From positions 1-38,768 of IMG/VR virus record IMGVR_UViG_3300042924_002131: a stretch of DNA of 38,768 bases; one strand, 5' to 3'. The position numbers and the translations under genes were made by a program. Under the pieces are notes generated by a model. It searched no databases and had not been told where the DNA came from. It saw nothing but the letters and a program-made list of their open reading frames with translations. Source of the stretch: a virus. Positions 26,831 to 36,542 of the stretch are shown in pieces (positions within the stretch are counted from its first letter, which is position 1; the number at the start of each line of letters is the position of its first letter).

Positions 26831-28030
26831 CTAGAGAGCAGCGATTGATGAGCCTGTTTCAATGCGATACAGTGCTTCTTCACGGTAACGTGCAAAGCCG
26901 AGTACGCCGTACCAACCCATTGGGCGGAAACGCATCAACTTATCAGTTACGTTACCAATAACAACGTGTGGCTCTTCAGCAACAGCCTGAGCCATTGCTT
27001 GCTTTCCAGCCACAATTGTGTTGTAAACGCGAGTTACTGGTGTAACAGTTAGAACTGTTGATACTGTAACTGCAGCAGAGTTAGCAACGTCAACAGTAAA
27101 TGTTGTTGTTGAACCATCTGTTGTGATAGCAGTAATCTTTGCAGATGTACCGACACCTGTTCCAGAAATCTTGTCGCCAACTTCAGCGCGAGTTGCGATA
27201 ACAGAAGATGAAGCAACGCCGAATGTGAATGCGGCTGAAACTCCTGCTGATGTTACTGCTGTTGTTGCTAGTGTTGACTGGTCTGCACCCGACTTGCTTG
27301 AGAACAAACGTGGTGACTCTACGAAGTATGCACCTTCGTACGCACCGATTTCACCAGCCCAAATGTTTTCATTTGCCTGGTAGTTGTGTGGGTCACGCCA
27401 TCCTGCTGCGCCTGTCTCGGCACGTAGGTCGTGTGATACTTCTGGGTGGATACCAACCCAGTATAGTGAACCCTTGCGGTATGCAGCCTTGTTTGAACGC
27501 AACTTAGCAACAGCCTTGCGGATGTCTGCTGAGTCTAGTGTTGCAGCAGCAGTGATTGTTGCTGTTGAGGTTGCTGTTGAACCGCCGTAGATTACGTTGC
27601 TTCCGCCACGTAGTGTTGTCATTGCAACCTGGTCGATTGAATCTGCAAGGTTGAATGCGATGATGTTAGCAATTGCTGGGTCTACATCTGCTAGAGAGAA
27701 TAGTTCCAACGCACGTGTTACAAGAACAGAGTTACCGTACTCGTTAAGAGTAATTGTAACTGTGTTAGGTGTTGACAATGCTACTGCATCTGGGTCAACT
27801 GTCTCTGTTAGTGTGCTTGTTGCTGCTGTTAGGTCCTGGTACTTCTGGAGTACAACTGTTGAACCTGGGATTGATTGCTGTGCTGGAGTCTTGTCTGCGA
27901 CTGAACGAATTAGTGGTTCGGCGCGGAGAGCGAACTCAAGAAGACGGTCATACGCCTTCTGTACAAGACCTGCACCGCCGACTGTACCACCAAGAGTGGT
28001 AGAGCCTGTGGATGTGTATGCATTTGACAT
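26831..28030 (-). CDS. Major capsid protein (N4/HK97-like)
   Basis: The 399-residue protein has the look of the N4-gp56-type capsid family: start MSNAYTSTGSTTLGGTVGGA, YDRLLEFALRAEPLIRSVAD, PGSTVVLQKYQDLTAATSTL, NEYGNSVLVTRALELFSLAD, LYWVGIHPEVSHDLRAETGA and the last MRFRPMGWYGVLGFARYREE. These are the N-arm, E-loop-like and A-domain features of the HK97 fold. About residues 245-335 form a Thr/Ser/Val-rich beta insertion that may be a surface Ig-like domain. It directly follows the scaffold gene. Confidence 0.9.
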   Translation of the reverse strand: MSNAYTSTGSTTLGGTVGGAGLVQKAYDRLLEFALRAEPLIRSVADKTPAQQSIPGSTVVLQKYQDLTAATSTLTETVDPDAVALSTPNTVTITLNEYGNSVLVTRALELFSLADVDPAIANIIAFNLADSIDQVAMTTLRGGSNVIYGGSTATSTATITAAATLDSADIRKAVAKLRSNKAAYRKGSLYWVGIHPEVSHDLRAETGAAGWRDPHNYQANENIWAGEIGAYEGAYFVESPRLFSSKSGADQSTLATTAVTSAGVSAAFTFGVASSSVIATRAEVGDKISGTGVGTSAKITAITTDGSTTTFTVDVANSAAVTVSTVLTVTPVTRVYNTIVAGKQAMAQAVAEEPHVVIGNVTDKLMRFRPMGWYGVLGFARYREEALYRIETGSSIAAL

Positions 28031-28063
28031 ATGCGGTCACCTCCAAGTGACTATGAACGGATA

Positions 28064-28543
28064 TTATTGTTGTGAGCGTAGAATTGCCAGAATGTCTTCT
28101 TCAGACGTTGCCTGTTGCATTCTGTATTCAATGTCGTTTGCTCGGTCAGGGGTCATAGCATTTTGGGTAACCAAGTCCTGGTTGCGTAATGCAGCGCGGT
28201 CTTCTTGGGATATTCCTGATGCTTCTTCGTTAACCGTTAGTCCGAACAAGTCTGCATTATCATCGAGCCAGTTAGAAACTGATTCTTCGTTAATGTCATC
28301 CAAGTCCTTCATTACTAAACGGGCTGCTTTAAGATTGACGCCCTTCTTTTCTAGTACTGACTTGACAGTTGACTCACGCTGCGCCTTGGAAAATCCCTCA
28401 AGTTGCTCAGTAAGTTCCTTGATACGCTTCTCATCTGCACGCTTGGCTTTTCGTAACTTTTTAAGTAAGTCACTTCCATCCATCGGTGCTTCTTCGATTG
28501 TATCTAGGTCATCGTCTTCGTCGTCCCAGTAGTTGTTGCTCAT
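28064..28543 (-). CDS. Scaffold-like protein
   Basis: The 159-residue acidic protein begins MSNNYWDDEDDDLDTIEEAP. It has a predicted coiled coil (DLLKKLRKAKRADEKRIKELTEQLEGF), a middle helical domain (ARLVMKDLDDINEESVSNWL) and a helix-rich end (EDILAILRSQQ). Size, acidity, coiled coil and location immediately upstream of the major capsid gene are typical of phage scaffolds that shape the prohead. The N-terminal Asp/Glu run could be cleaved by the HslV-like protease (inference). Confidence 0.8.
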   Translation of the reverse strand: MSNNYWDDEDDDLDTIEEAPMDGSDLLKKLRKAKRADEKRIKELTEQLEGFSKAQRESTVKSVLEKKGVNLKAARLVMKDLDDINEESVSNWLDDNADLFGLTVNEEASGISQEDRAALRNQDLVTQNAMTPDRANDIEYRMQQATSEEDILAILRSQQ

Positions 28544-28578
28544 AGCAACGCCACCCTTCTATTCGTAGTTAGTTCGCA

Positions 28579-28612
28579 AGCCTCAGATACCATTCGGGGA
28601 AATGGTCTGGCT
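28579..28612 (-). promoter_or_regulatory. Bulged leader hairpin in the gap before the scaffold gene
   Basis: The gap 28544-28667 contains, on the minus strand, AGCC-AGA-CCATT (28612-28600 region) pairing with AATGG, TCT and GGCT with small bulges (down to 28579). The remainder of the gap is GC-rich without a gene or U-run. It may control expression of scaffold and capsid relative to the upstream giant-protein genes. Low confidence, because short imperfect hairpins arise by chance. Confidence 0.35.
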
Positions 28613-28667
28613 CTTACTCCCAGTCTGTTACGCTGGCGGGGCTGGTCGGTCCGCTCAGGATTCTGTT

Positions 28668-30116
28668 TTAGATTACGCGATTAGCACGAGATTGTGAAGC
28701 AAGCGCTCTAGGACTTGTCCCAGCCTTGCCCATAAATCGTGCTTCTTCTTGCATTGTTAAATCTTCTAGTGCCTTAAGTTCCTTGGCAGACTTGCCAATT
28801 ACAGCATCTGTTAAACCAGAAACACCTAGTGACTTAACTCCAGAAATTTCTGCAAGTTTTTGCTCTGTACCTCGTGCACGAGCAATCTGACCAAACTGTG
28901 GAAGGGTGCTTTCAAATGTTCCACCACTTCTAGCAATTTGTTGTGCTCGCTCATTGGTAATTCCACTAAGCAATGTAGGACTTACGCCAAGTCCTTGCTG
29001 CTCTGCAGCACTAAGTACTTCATAACCAGTAAGTTCTTGCTGTAGTTGCTTAGCACCCTTATCGCCAAGAGCCAAAGCCTTAGCAAGTTGCACTCTGTCA
29101 AGAGTTGGAAAGAATCTTCCAATAGTTTTTTTCATAGAATCTGGTGCTAAATCAATGCGGTCAAAGATGTTAACAATTCTGTTACCAAATTCTGTGGCAT
29201 TTACACCTTTGCTAAGGACATCTCCAAGAAAATCTTCATTAGCCAATTCACCTAAATTAGATGCCTTAAGCATATCTCCCATCGTAGATTCTGTTTTAAA
29301 GTATTCAGCAATGGTTGGCACAGTAACTGCCTTACCTGCTTGCTTCATATCCTGAAGCGCATAGATTCCTCTAAATCGTTTTGTAAAGTCAGCCATTGCT
29401 GGGTTATTACGAGATTCAAGAAGAGCCATATTAAATGCTTCTTCTGATGTGGCTCCAGCCTTGTAGAACTTAGATACAACCTTGTAGAGTTCGTTAGCCC
29501 AAGGCTTAGCCATCTCTGCTGCGCCGAAGAAAGTTGCAAGCGTTTGCTTGAATACATCTGATGCTAGAGTGGGACCAGTATCTGTTGGAGTTGGAGTTGG
29601 GGTAACAAGTCCAGTTCCTAAGTCGCCGCCAGCGCCAAGAAGAGTTCCCCCAGCGCCAGGTGTGGCGTTTTGAGGGATGATTCCATAGTTTGGAATGTCA
29701 TACAGTTGCCAACTACCTGTATCGGTTCCACCAATCCAAGTATAATATTTTCCTGCAGGTGCGTTTGGCTTTACACCTCTATTAAGAAGAGGGTTTTCTG
29801 CCATAGCATTTTGACGGGCTAAATTTTCTGTTGCTTGCTTTCGTGCTAAAAACTCTGTGTTAGTTTCGCTCTCTGCTTTTTTAATAACAGATGGATTCAA
29901 TGCACCAAGTTCTACTGCAGTGCCTTTTAAACTTTCAACACTCGCTTGATTCTTAGCAATCTGTGCTTGAAGTCTTTCAATCATCAACTCATCTGGAGTC
30001 TTAGCAATAGCAGCCGCTGCTGCTGGTACAGATGCTGCCGCAGCACGCATTCCTGCAGCCTTTGTCTGCTCATCAACAACAGTAAATGGCGTCAATACGT
30101 AATCTGGGTCTCTCAT
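28668..30116 (-). CDS. Virion-associated protein (482 residues), possible internal protein
   Basis: Starts MRDPDYVLTPFTVVDEQTKA. An Ala-rich N-terminal helix (AAAASVPAAAAAIAKTPDEL) and a coiled coil (ERLQAQIAKNQASVESLK) are followed by a Pro/Thr/Gly linker (LVTPTPTPTDTGPTLASDVF), then a mostly helical C-terminal half (TLATFFGAAEMAKPWANELY...). The N- and C-terminal halves thus look like separate domains. Lying just after the giant protein and 30116-31210, it may be an internal ejection protein or a scaffold-like core component. Confidence 0.65.
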   Translation of the reverse strand: MRDPDYVLTPFTVVDEQTKAAGMRAAAASVPAAAAAIAKTPDELMIERLQAQIAKNQASVESLKGTAVELGALNPSVIKKAESETNTEFLARKQATENLARQNAMAENPLLNRGVKPNAPAGKYYTWIGGTDTGSWQLYDIPNYGIIPQNATPGAGGTLLGAGGDLGTGLVTPTPTPTDTGPTLASDVFKQTLATFFGAAEMAKPWANELYKVVSKFYKAGATSEEAFNMALLESRNNPAMADFTKRFRGIYALQDMKQAGKAVTVPTIAEYFKTESTMGDMLKASNLGELANEDFLGDVLSKGVNATEFGNRIVNIFDRIDLAPDSMKKTIGRFFPTLDRVQLAKALALGDKGAKQLQQELTGYEVLSAAEQQGLGVSPTLLSGITNERAQQIARSGGTFESTLPQFGQIARARGTEQKLAEISGVKSLGVSGLTDAVIGKSAKELKALEDLTMQEEARFMGKAGTSPRALASQSRANRVI

Positions 30117-31210
30117 TATACTCCGAATCCCATCGCTCGTGCTATTCCTACTGCAGAATCGCGTGCTAGTTCTTTAGACCAACTTGCCTTTTCTGAGTTA
30201 GAGTGATTTTTTAAATAGTCAACCCAGTCAGATAGTGAACCCATTGGTACGTTTCCTGCTGTTCCATCTGGACGAACAAACTTATCCAAGTCTGGATTGT
30301 CTAGGTCAACAGTGTTAGGGTCAATCTCCCAATACTTAACCATCTGAGTAATGTAAGGTTCTACAATATCCTTGACTGTTAAGCCTGGAGTATCTTGTAA
30401 TCTCTTTGCAAATAGTGGGTAACGTACCGCAGCCTTGGCTCCAAGGTCTTTCTTAAGCGCATCGATGGTCTGCTTGCCTGAAGCAAGTGCTACGCCAAGG
30501 GCGTTGATTTCTTTCTGACTTAAATCAGAGATTCCATTGTCCTTAAGGATACTCTTGATTGAAGCAATCTGTGTAATTGCGCTAGATGGCAACTTGGTTG
30601 TATCGCCTAGGTTAACCTTTGCCCACAAGAAAGACTCTGTAAAATCTTTAGCATTAAACAGTGATGGAGTAACAATAGTCTCAGTACCGCCAGAGGCAGC
30701 CTTACGAGTAGTTGTCTTACCAGAAGCCTTAGCCTCAGTGTTTAACTTGTTAAAGAATTCTGTCTTATCTGCAGAACTTAAACCACTGACATCAAAGCCA
30801 ATCGTTTCTGCAATTTTATTAAGCAGAGCATCTGCTGTAATTTGGTCGTACTCTGTGTATGTTACGCTTTCACCATTAACAGCAGGAGAGTTCTTTGTTA
30901 GAACAGCAAGAACATCCCAAGGGCTTTGCTTCTTGCCTTCTTTAAAGGCTGCAATAGCACCATCTACAATGTCATTCCATAGAGCCTGGCGGGCGCTATC
31001 GGTTGGTTGCTTGTTAGCAATAGTAAGCAAATACTGGGTAAGTGAAACCTGTGCACTTGATGGTAGTTTAGCAAAAGACTTCTTAACTACAGAAGCGTCA
31101 GCCTTAACCAAGTTACCCTTTGCATCTGGCATCCAGATATAGGTAATCTTAGGACCTTTTGTCTCCTTTTTAGGAATGACAATCTTTGGTGGTTCTGGTG
31201 CTGTTGTCAC
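30116..31210 (-). CDS. Virion-associated protein (364 residues)
   Basis: It begins (GTG) MTTAPEPPKIVIPKKETKGP, a Pro/Lys-rich basic leader, then a largely helical body with QVSLTQYLLTIANKQPTDSA, IKSILKDNGISDLSQKEINA and LKKDLGAKAAVRYPLFAKRL. The leader MTTAPE also starts the 36542-37030 protein, perhaps a shared targeting or processing tag. The start overlaps the giant-protein stop (GTGA) and the stop overlaps 28668-30116 (TAATG). Probably a virion protein; function unknown. Confidence 0.65.
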   Translation of the reverse strand: MTTAPEPPKIVIPKKETKGPKITYIWMPDAKGNLVKADASVVKKSFAKLPSSAQVSLTQYLLTIANKQPTDSARQALWNDIVDGAIAAFKEGKKQSPWDVLAVLTKNSPAVNGESVTYTEYDQITADALLNKIAETIGFDVSGLSSADKTEFFNKLNTEAKASGKTTTRKAASGGTETIVTPSLFNAKDFTESFLWAKVNLGDTTKLPSSAITQIASIKSILKDNGISDLSQKEINALGVALASGKQTIDALKKDLGAKAAVRYPLFAKRLQDTPGLTVKDIVEPYITQMVKYWEIDPNTVDLDNPDLDKFVRPDGTAGNVPMGSLSDWVDYLKNHSNSEKASWSKELARDSAVGIARAMGFGV

Positions 31211-34200
31211 TTCTTAGGCTCCTTTATATTTAAACTATCATTGCTGTAATAGCGTGTAATGATTCTTTGTAAGGTTGGGTCCCACAGAGGAAGACTTTCC
31301 TCAAGATATAGTTGCCATTGCTCTTCAAGTTGACCCTTATATCCTGTTGGTGCATCTAACCGAGCCTTGCCAAATGATTCTCTGTATTCAATAAATTTCT
31401 TAGCGTGAGTCCAGAACTGCGTGTTTCCAAACTTCTTCATAAAGTCAACATCGTTTACAAGTGTCTTAAGACCAACAGATTGTAGGTAAGCGCTATCCTT
31501 AGCGGCTCCGCCACCTGCATACTCAACAAACCATTCAGGACTTGATGCACCAAGAGTCTCAGCATATGCTCTAAGTTGGTCTTTAAATTCTGGAACACTA
31601 AGATAACTTGCTACTTTTAATTGGTCTTTTGCTGCTTGGTTCAATGAGTCTTTAAAGTCTGTGTAAGCCTTCCAAAGACGTGACTTAGTAAGTTCATCCT
31701 CGACCATTTGTGGCGTCTTAAGTTGTGAGTTAAGAACAGTTCCACCAGGAAGAGTTGCATTAGGGTCATTAAGAAACTTACCAACCTGAACATTGTAATC
31801 TCTTGGTAGGTCAGCAGTCATCAACCCAACAAGTGATGGGTCAAGACGTTCTAGTTTTGTAGCAAGACCAGAGAAATCTTCGTAGATACGGCTATAAGCC
31901 TTTTGGCTTGCTGGGAAATATGCGACCTTATCTCGTGCACCGCCAGTAAATAGACGGTCTATTGGGAAGTCTGCACCACCTGCAAGACGCATTTGTTTCT
32001 GGAACTCATCTTCTGCAAGAGTAGATGCTTGCATTTCAGTAAATGGCTTACCAGTCTTAGGGTCAGTCTTAGCCTTATACTTGTCATACAACATATAGTA
32101 GTAATCAGAGAACAATGCATCAGGACGAGACTCAACATATTGAGGTGTACCAAGTAGAGAGAACATCTGTGTACGGAATTTACGTAGGTAGATGCTTTCT
32201 GTACCCTTGCGGATACTCTCTTCTGTAGGCTTTGGACCTATCTTCATTTCATAAAGAATTTGCTGACGCTGTGCTTCAGAAAGTAGTGAGTTGACCCACA
32301 TCTCATCTGTTGTACTCTTATTCAAGGCAGTTGCTAAGTTACGTGCCCAAGCAGGTGTAAATGTACGCCCTAATTGAGTCTTTAAATCAGGTTCAATTCC
32401 GTATGGGAACAACTCTTCGTATGAGTATCCAGGAATTCTTCCGACTGTTTTGTCGATAGTTTTCTTAATCTCATCCTCAGTACTTACCTTCCAAGATAAA
32501 GCACGTCCAATAGCAAGTGGTACTAAATAAGATGGACCAGGTAAGTTTGCAATGTAATTAGTTGAACGAGCACTAATAGTTACACCCTTGCCATCGTTGA
32601 GTCCCATTTCTTTTGTGCCAGGAATAAGCAGATATTCTGCTTCCATAGGATTCTCAACTGGATTACCGTACTTGTCTACGCCAAATGAGTTATATAAACC
32701 ATAGTAACTGTTAAGGAATCCACCCATACGTCCAGGTTGCTTGACAGCAAACCCACCGTAGCGATAGATACCAGAAGCGGCAGCGTTAGGAAATGTTGCT
32801 AGTGTTCTTGCAAGATATAAACCGCGCTGTTGGCGTGGGATTGTATAGAAAGTTTTGCTGATGTTCTCAACCATCTCGGCAGCAACTGCCTGACGCAAAG
32901 ATAAAATAGTTGCAAGTGTTACTTCTTGTCCCTGAGCAACAAGCATATCTGCTTTTGCAACTAAACGCTTAGAAAAGTCAACCGTTCCGTAAACTTCACG
33001 AATTAAATTTTCTGGCTTAAGTAAAAATTTCCAAGCATTTGCCATTGCCATATCAATGGCTTCATTAGCGCCTGTAAGGAGATTAGTGGGTTTTCCATAT
33101 GGAATATCTAGTGGTTGAATGCCAACCATCTGGTCTAACTTATCACCCAGTAATTTTTCTAAATCAGTCTTCCTGACAGGACCTGCAGCAGCAAGTAGTT
33201 GTGCATCCTTAGTAGGTAGATAGCGATTGACATATGAGAATCCCTCATCAACCATATCTGTCAACTGGTCAATTGGACGACCCATTGAACGAGCATAAGA
33301 TGAACCTTGGGTGGAAGCCGCCCAAGCAAGAAGTGCTTCTCGTGACTTACCAGCAAGAATCTGGTCAACCAGCATATCTCCACGCATAAAAGTATTGACT
33401 ACATAAGCCAACTCATCAAAGTATAAAGGGTCTGCAACATTAGTAATAGTCTGTGGACCATTTCTAAAGATTGTATTAAATTTTGCTACAGTTGCCTTGT
33501 TGCCAAGAATTTCAATTGTTCTTGTACTGTTGCTTGAGATTTCACTGAAGTAACCATCGCCAAGATAATTTCGATTACGCATAGATGGCATTTCAAATAC
33601 TTGACCATTAGCCAAAACAATTGACTCAGTTTCTGGCAGTAATGGCTTCGATTCGTAACGACCTTCTGCTACAGAAAATATCTCTCCACGCTCTTTAACT
33701 TTAGGTCCAAGTTCATCAAGAGCATCACCAATTGCTGCATATCTTGCTGCAATTAATGCATCTAAATCATTGATTTCTGGAGCAAGAGTATTAATAGTTT
33801 GAGATGCCTTAGCAATTAAAAGTTCTGCATTACGAATCTCAGAGGCATAACGCTCTCCTGCACGTGCATCTGCTGGTAGGTCCTTAAGCGTCTGGATTCT
33901 ACGGCGTAAACCATACAGGGATGGGACATTAACAGGCTGACCATATTCAACAGTGTACCTATTAAGTTTAGCCTCAAGGAAATCAACCATCTTCTCTGCA
34001 GCACGTAGGTCTTCTCTAACTGCATCTGCCCATTCACGCTTAGTTGCTGGAGATACGCCAGGAACATCTGCAAATAGTTGCTCATACTTAGCGTATGTAA
34101 TATCTCGATTCATAATAGCCGTATCGTACTGCTCTGATAAATCTTTAATTTCTTTTTGAATCTCTTTTTTTGCGCTAGGCAAAATAGTTTTAGACTTTTC

Positions 34201-36339
34201 AATATTACGAATTACAAACCTTGCGCTGTTTTTAATAATCTCTCTACCTGCAGCACCAAACATAGCAGTAGCAAACTTGCTACCTTCAGCCATAGTCGCT
34301 GCTAATAGAGGCTCAAAGATTGAGTTCTTTGGGATGTAACTGAAACGATACAATGCTGAGATAGAGAAAGCCTTGTTTCCAAGTTCAAATATGCCACGCA
34401 TAGAATCGCGTGCAACTCCACCAGTAGTCTGAATAGCGCCAGTTACTACATTACTTCTGCGGCGTGCTGCGCGAGCAAGCATTCTGTCAAGTTCGCCAAA
34501 TGGTAAAACTGGCATTGAGTTAGCAAGTTGAGCCTGAGTCTTAGGGGCAACCTGAATTCTTACGCCTGTTGGGTCCATCGCTGTACCCATACGGCTTAGA
34601 TTTCCGTGTACAGTGTAAACATTTTGCAACAAATTATCAACAAAACTATCAATTAATTCTGTGTTGGTAAATCCACGAGTAAAAGCAATTGCGCGAGTTA
34701 ACTCTACATTGAGATTGTTAATCATTGCTGCTCGTTCGCCGTCATTCTTTGCTGATACGAACTTATCAATTATCTCAGTGCGATATTGAGAAACAGTCAT
34801 TGAAGCACCTTCGTGGTTTTTAATTATCTTGTCGCCACGAGTAAACAAAGGAATATCATCAAAGGTAGCAATCAGTTCATCGATACCGTTTTGAGGACGA
34901 ATACCTGAGTTAGTAATAAAACCCTTAGGCATCATTGTTCCAAATGTACGGATAAGAACTGTAGTTGGTCCAGCAATGTACTTAGGGCTTAGTACTGTCT
35001 GTGTAAACCCACCAACATTAGAGAAGTCGCGCTCAATAGTAGCAGTTCTAATCTTTCCAGCACGAGAACGTACAGCAGCAAATCCTTCACGTCCAAGGAC
35101 TGGCTCTGCTGGCTTATAGTTCTTACCAAAAAATGTTGGCTCAGTTGATACGATACCAGTGCTTGGGTCTTCAACTTCCTTTAAGAAAGCATCATAAATC
35201 TCTTGGTGCTTAGGGTTCTTCTTGATAGCATCATCAAATGCACCAAAAACACGAGCAGAAGTTTCAGGCGTTACTCTTGGAAGTTGCCCAGTTGAGATGT
35301 AGTTACCTTGAATAACTAGGTTACCATCACCCAATACCCATAGGTCATCGCGCATACCTGCAGAAGCAAGACGTTCAATTGCAGGAGCATAAGCCTTATC
35401 TGCAAGAATTAAGTCACGAACAAACTCTGGGTCCTTGGTATCTCTAACAAGAGCAGGAAGTCGAGAGTTATTACTGTGCTTTTTAACAATTCTTGTAATA
35501 TCAATAATGTTTTCTGATGCAGCAAGGTCTTCAATGTCTTGTCCAAAGACAGTTAAGTTGCCCTCTGTTCCACCAGACTTACGGAATGTAATATGCTGGT
35601 TAATTAAATCCTCAGCCTCAGGCATAGCATTAACATCTCCTACACGGAAACGTGTATTAAGACCAGCCTTCATAGCACTAGCGCGTACGCCTGCAGCAAC
35701 ACCTACACCTGCAACATTGATTGCAACATTCTTAATTAAAAAGTCGTTTGTTCCTGTAATCCACTTACCAAGAGTATTTTCCTGAAAGTTTTTCTGAATC
35801 TGTGCATCGTCCCATAAGTCAACATCTGCAACATCAATGCCACCGCTTTTAAGAATAAGACTTTGAAAATCACCTAAAGGTGTAAGTTCGCTCTTAAGAA
35901 GAGATACACCAAGAGAAACCTTTTCGCTTCGCTTGTACGCGTCAATTACATCTGAGAACTGAAAACCTTTACCGTACTCATCATCTTTATATAAACGGCT
36001 AGTTGGGTCAGTAAGTAAGAATGCTGTTGAGATAGGACGCGCAATGATAGGACTGAATACATACTGCTCAGCCTTCTGTGCAGCGTAAAGAACTGGGTCA
36101 ACAGCCTTTGTAACGCTTGTGTCAACAGTAGAAAGTCCAGCCTTTTGCAAAGCCTTCTGTGTTCCTGCTTCAGCAGCAATACCTGCTGCGGCTGCAGCAG
36201 TTGGGTCACCTTTAAATGTTTGTGCAGCACCTAGTTGAGCACCAGATGATGCAACATTGCCAACAAGTGCACCAGGAATCGATGCGATGCCTTTAGCAGC
36301 ACCCTTAAGAGAGTTGATGAAGTCTTCCCATAACGGCAT
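31207..36339 (-). CDS. Giant virion protein (1710 residues), probable internal/ejection protein
   Basis: At 1710 residues it is by far the largest gene. The N-terminus has amphipathic/hydrophobic segments (MPLWEDFINSLKGAAKGIAS; FLIKNVAINVAGVGVAAGVR) that could cross membranes. A long coiled-coil-rich region lies at about 700-880 (SAKKEIQKEIKDLSEQYDTA; RAAEKMVDFLEAKLNRYTVE). The C-terminal part is mixed helical with aromatic residues. Location between portal/protease and scaffold, not after the tail tube, argues against a normal tape measure and fits internal core or ejection proteins of short-tailed phages. No lytic transglycosylase or polymerase motif was recognised. Confidence 0.75.
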   Translation of the reverse strand: MPLWEDFINSLKGAAKGIASIPGALVGNVASSGAQLGAAQTFKGDPTAAAAAGIAAEAGTQKALQKAGLSTVDTSVTKAVDPVLYAAQKAEQYVFSPIIARPISTAFLLTDPTSRLYKDDEYGKGFQFSDVIDAYKRSEKVSLGVSLLKSELTPLGDFQSLILKSGGIDVADVDLWDDAQIQKNFQENTLGKWITGTNDFLIKNVAINVAGVGVAAGVRASAMKAGLNTRFRVGDVNAMPEAEDLINQHITFRKSGGTEGNLTVFGQDIEDLAASENIIDITRIVKKHSNNSRLPALVRDTKDPEFVRDLILADKAYAPAIERLASAGMRDDLWVLGDGNLVIQGNYISTGQLPRVTPETSARVFGAFDDAIKKNPKHQEIYDAFLKEVEDPSTGIVSTEPTFFGKNYKPAEPVLGREGFAAVRSRAGKIRTATIERDFSNVGGFTQTVLSPKYIAGPTTVLIRTFGTMMPKGFITNSGIRPQNGIDELIATFDDIPLFTRGDKIIKNHEGASMTVSQYRTEIIDKFVSAKNDGERAAMINNLNVELTRAIAFTRGFTNTELIDSFVDNLLQNVYTVHGNLSRMGTAMDPTGVRIQVAPKTQAQLANSMPVLPFGELDRMLARAARRRSNVVTGAIQTTGGVARDSMRGIFELGNKAFSISALYRFSYIPKNSIFEPLLAATMAEGSKFATAMFGAAGREIIKNSARFVIRNIEKSKTILPSAKKEIQKEIKDLSEQYDTAIMNRDITYAKYEQLFADVPGVSPATKREWADAVREDLRAAEKMVDFLEAKLNRYTVEYGQPVNVPSLYGLRRRIQTLKDLPADARAGERYASEIRNAELLIAKASQTINTLAPEINDLDALIAARYAAIGDALDELGPKVKERGEIFSVAEGRYESKPLLPETESIVLANGQVFEMPSMRNRNYLGDGYFSEISSNSTRTIEILGNKATVAKFNTIFRNGPQTITNVADPLYFDELAYVVNTFMRGDMLVDQILAGKSREALLAWAASTQGSSYARSMGRPIDQLTDMVDEGFSYVNRYLPTKDAQLLAAAGPVRKTDLEKLLGDKLDQMVGIQPLDIPYGKPTNLLTGANEAIDMAMANAWKFLLKPENLIREVYGTVDFSKRLVAKADMLVAQGQEVTLATILSLRQAVAAEMVENISKTFYTIPRQQRGLYLARTLATFPNAAASGIYRYGGFAVKQPGRMGGFLNSYYGLYNSFGVDKYGNPVENPMEAEYLLIPGTKEMGLNDGKGVTISARSTNYIANLPGPSYLVPLAIGRALSWKVSTEDEIKKTIDKTVGRIPGYSYEELFPYGIEPDLKTQLGRTFTPAWARNLATALNKSTTDEMWVNSLLSEAQRQQILYEMKIGPKPTEESIRKGTESIYLRKFRTQMFSLLGTPQYVESRPDALFSDYYYMLYDKYKAKTDPKTGKPFTEMQASTLAEDEFQKQMRLAGGADFPIDRLFTGGARDKVAYFPASQKAYSRIYEDFSGLATKLERLDPSLVGLMTADLPRDYNVQVGKFLNDPNATLPGGTVLNSQLKTPQMVEDELTKSRLWKAYTDFKDSLNQAAKDQLKVASYLSVPEFKDQLRAYAETLGASSPEWFVEYAGGGAAKDSAYLQSVGLKTLVNDVDFMKKFGNTQFWTHAKKFIEYRESFGKARLDAPTGYKGQLEEQWQLYLEESLPLWDPTLQRIITRYYSNDSLNIKEPKK

Positions 36340-36542
36340 TACTTCACCTCCGCTGCTGTAAATGTATCAGGGCTACCACCTTGTACTTCGTTACCAGTGA
36401 TAGTAAGAATAAAGATATCTCTATCTTCTGGTGATTCCCAAGGAACCATTGCCAAAGGAATTGCTATTTCATAATTTTCATAACCTAGAGAGTTAGCAAA
36501 CTTATCTAGATGGTCAAAGAAGTTATTTTCTACCCATCTCAT
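36339..36542 (-). CDS. Small protein between portal and giant protein (67 residues)
   Basis: From the ATG at 36542 (inside the preceding stop, TGATG) it reads MRWVENNFFDHLDKFANSLG, then IAIPLAMVPWESPEDRDIFI. Mixed alpha/beta with acidic character. The one-codon-longer form starts at a TTG (36545) and is less likely. Its stop overlaps the giant-protein ATG. Function unknown. Confidence 0.6.
   Translation of the reverse strand: MRWVENNFFDHLDKFANSLGYENYEIAIPLAMVPWESPEDRDIFILTITGNEVQGGSPDTFTAAEVK

Noticed and set aside
27597-28532. Plus-strand 311-residue open frame
   Set aside because: Lies opposite the capsid and scaffold genes, with Ser/Arg/Cys-rich composition typical of antisense reading and no start signals.
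30537-31142. Plus-strand 201-residue open frame
   Set aside because: Antisense of the 364-residue virion gene; no ribosome-binding site and no gene overlap structure.
31207-36339. Tape-measure protein call for the giant gene
   Set aside because: It precedes scaffold and capsid and no tail-tube or assembly-chaperone frameshift pair is nearby, so an internal or ejection protein is a better fit.
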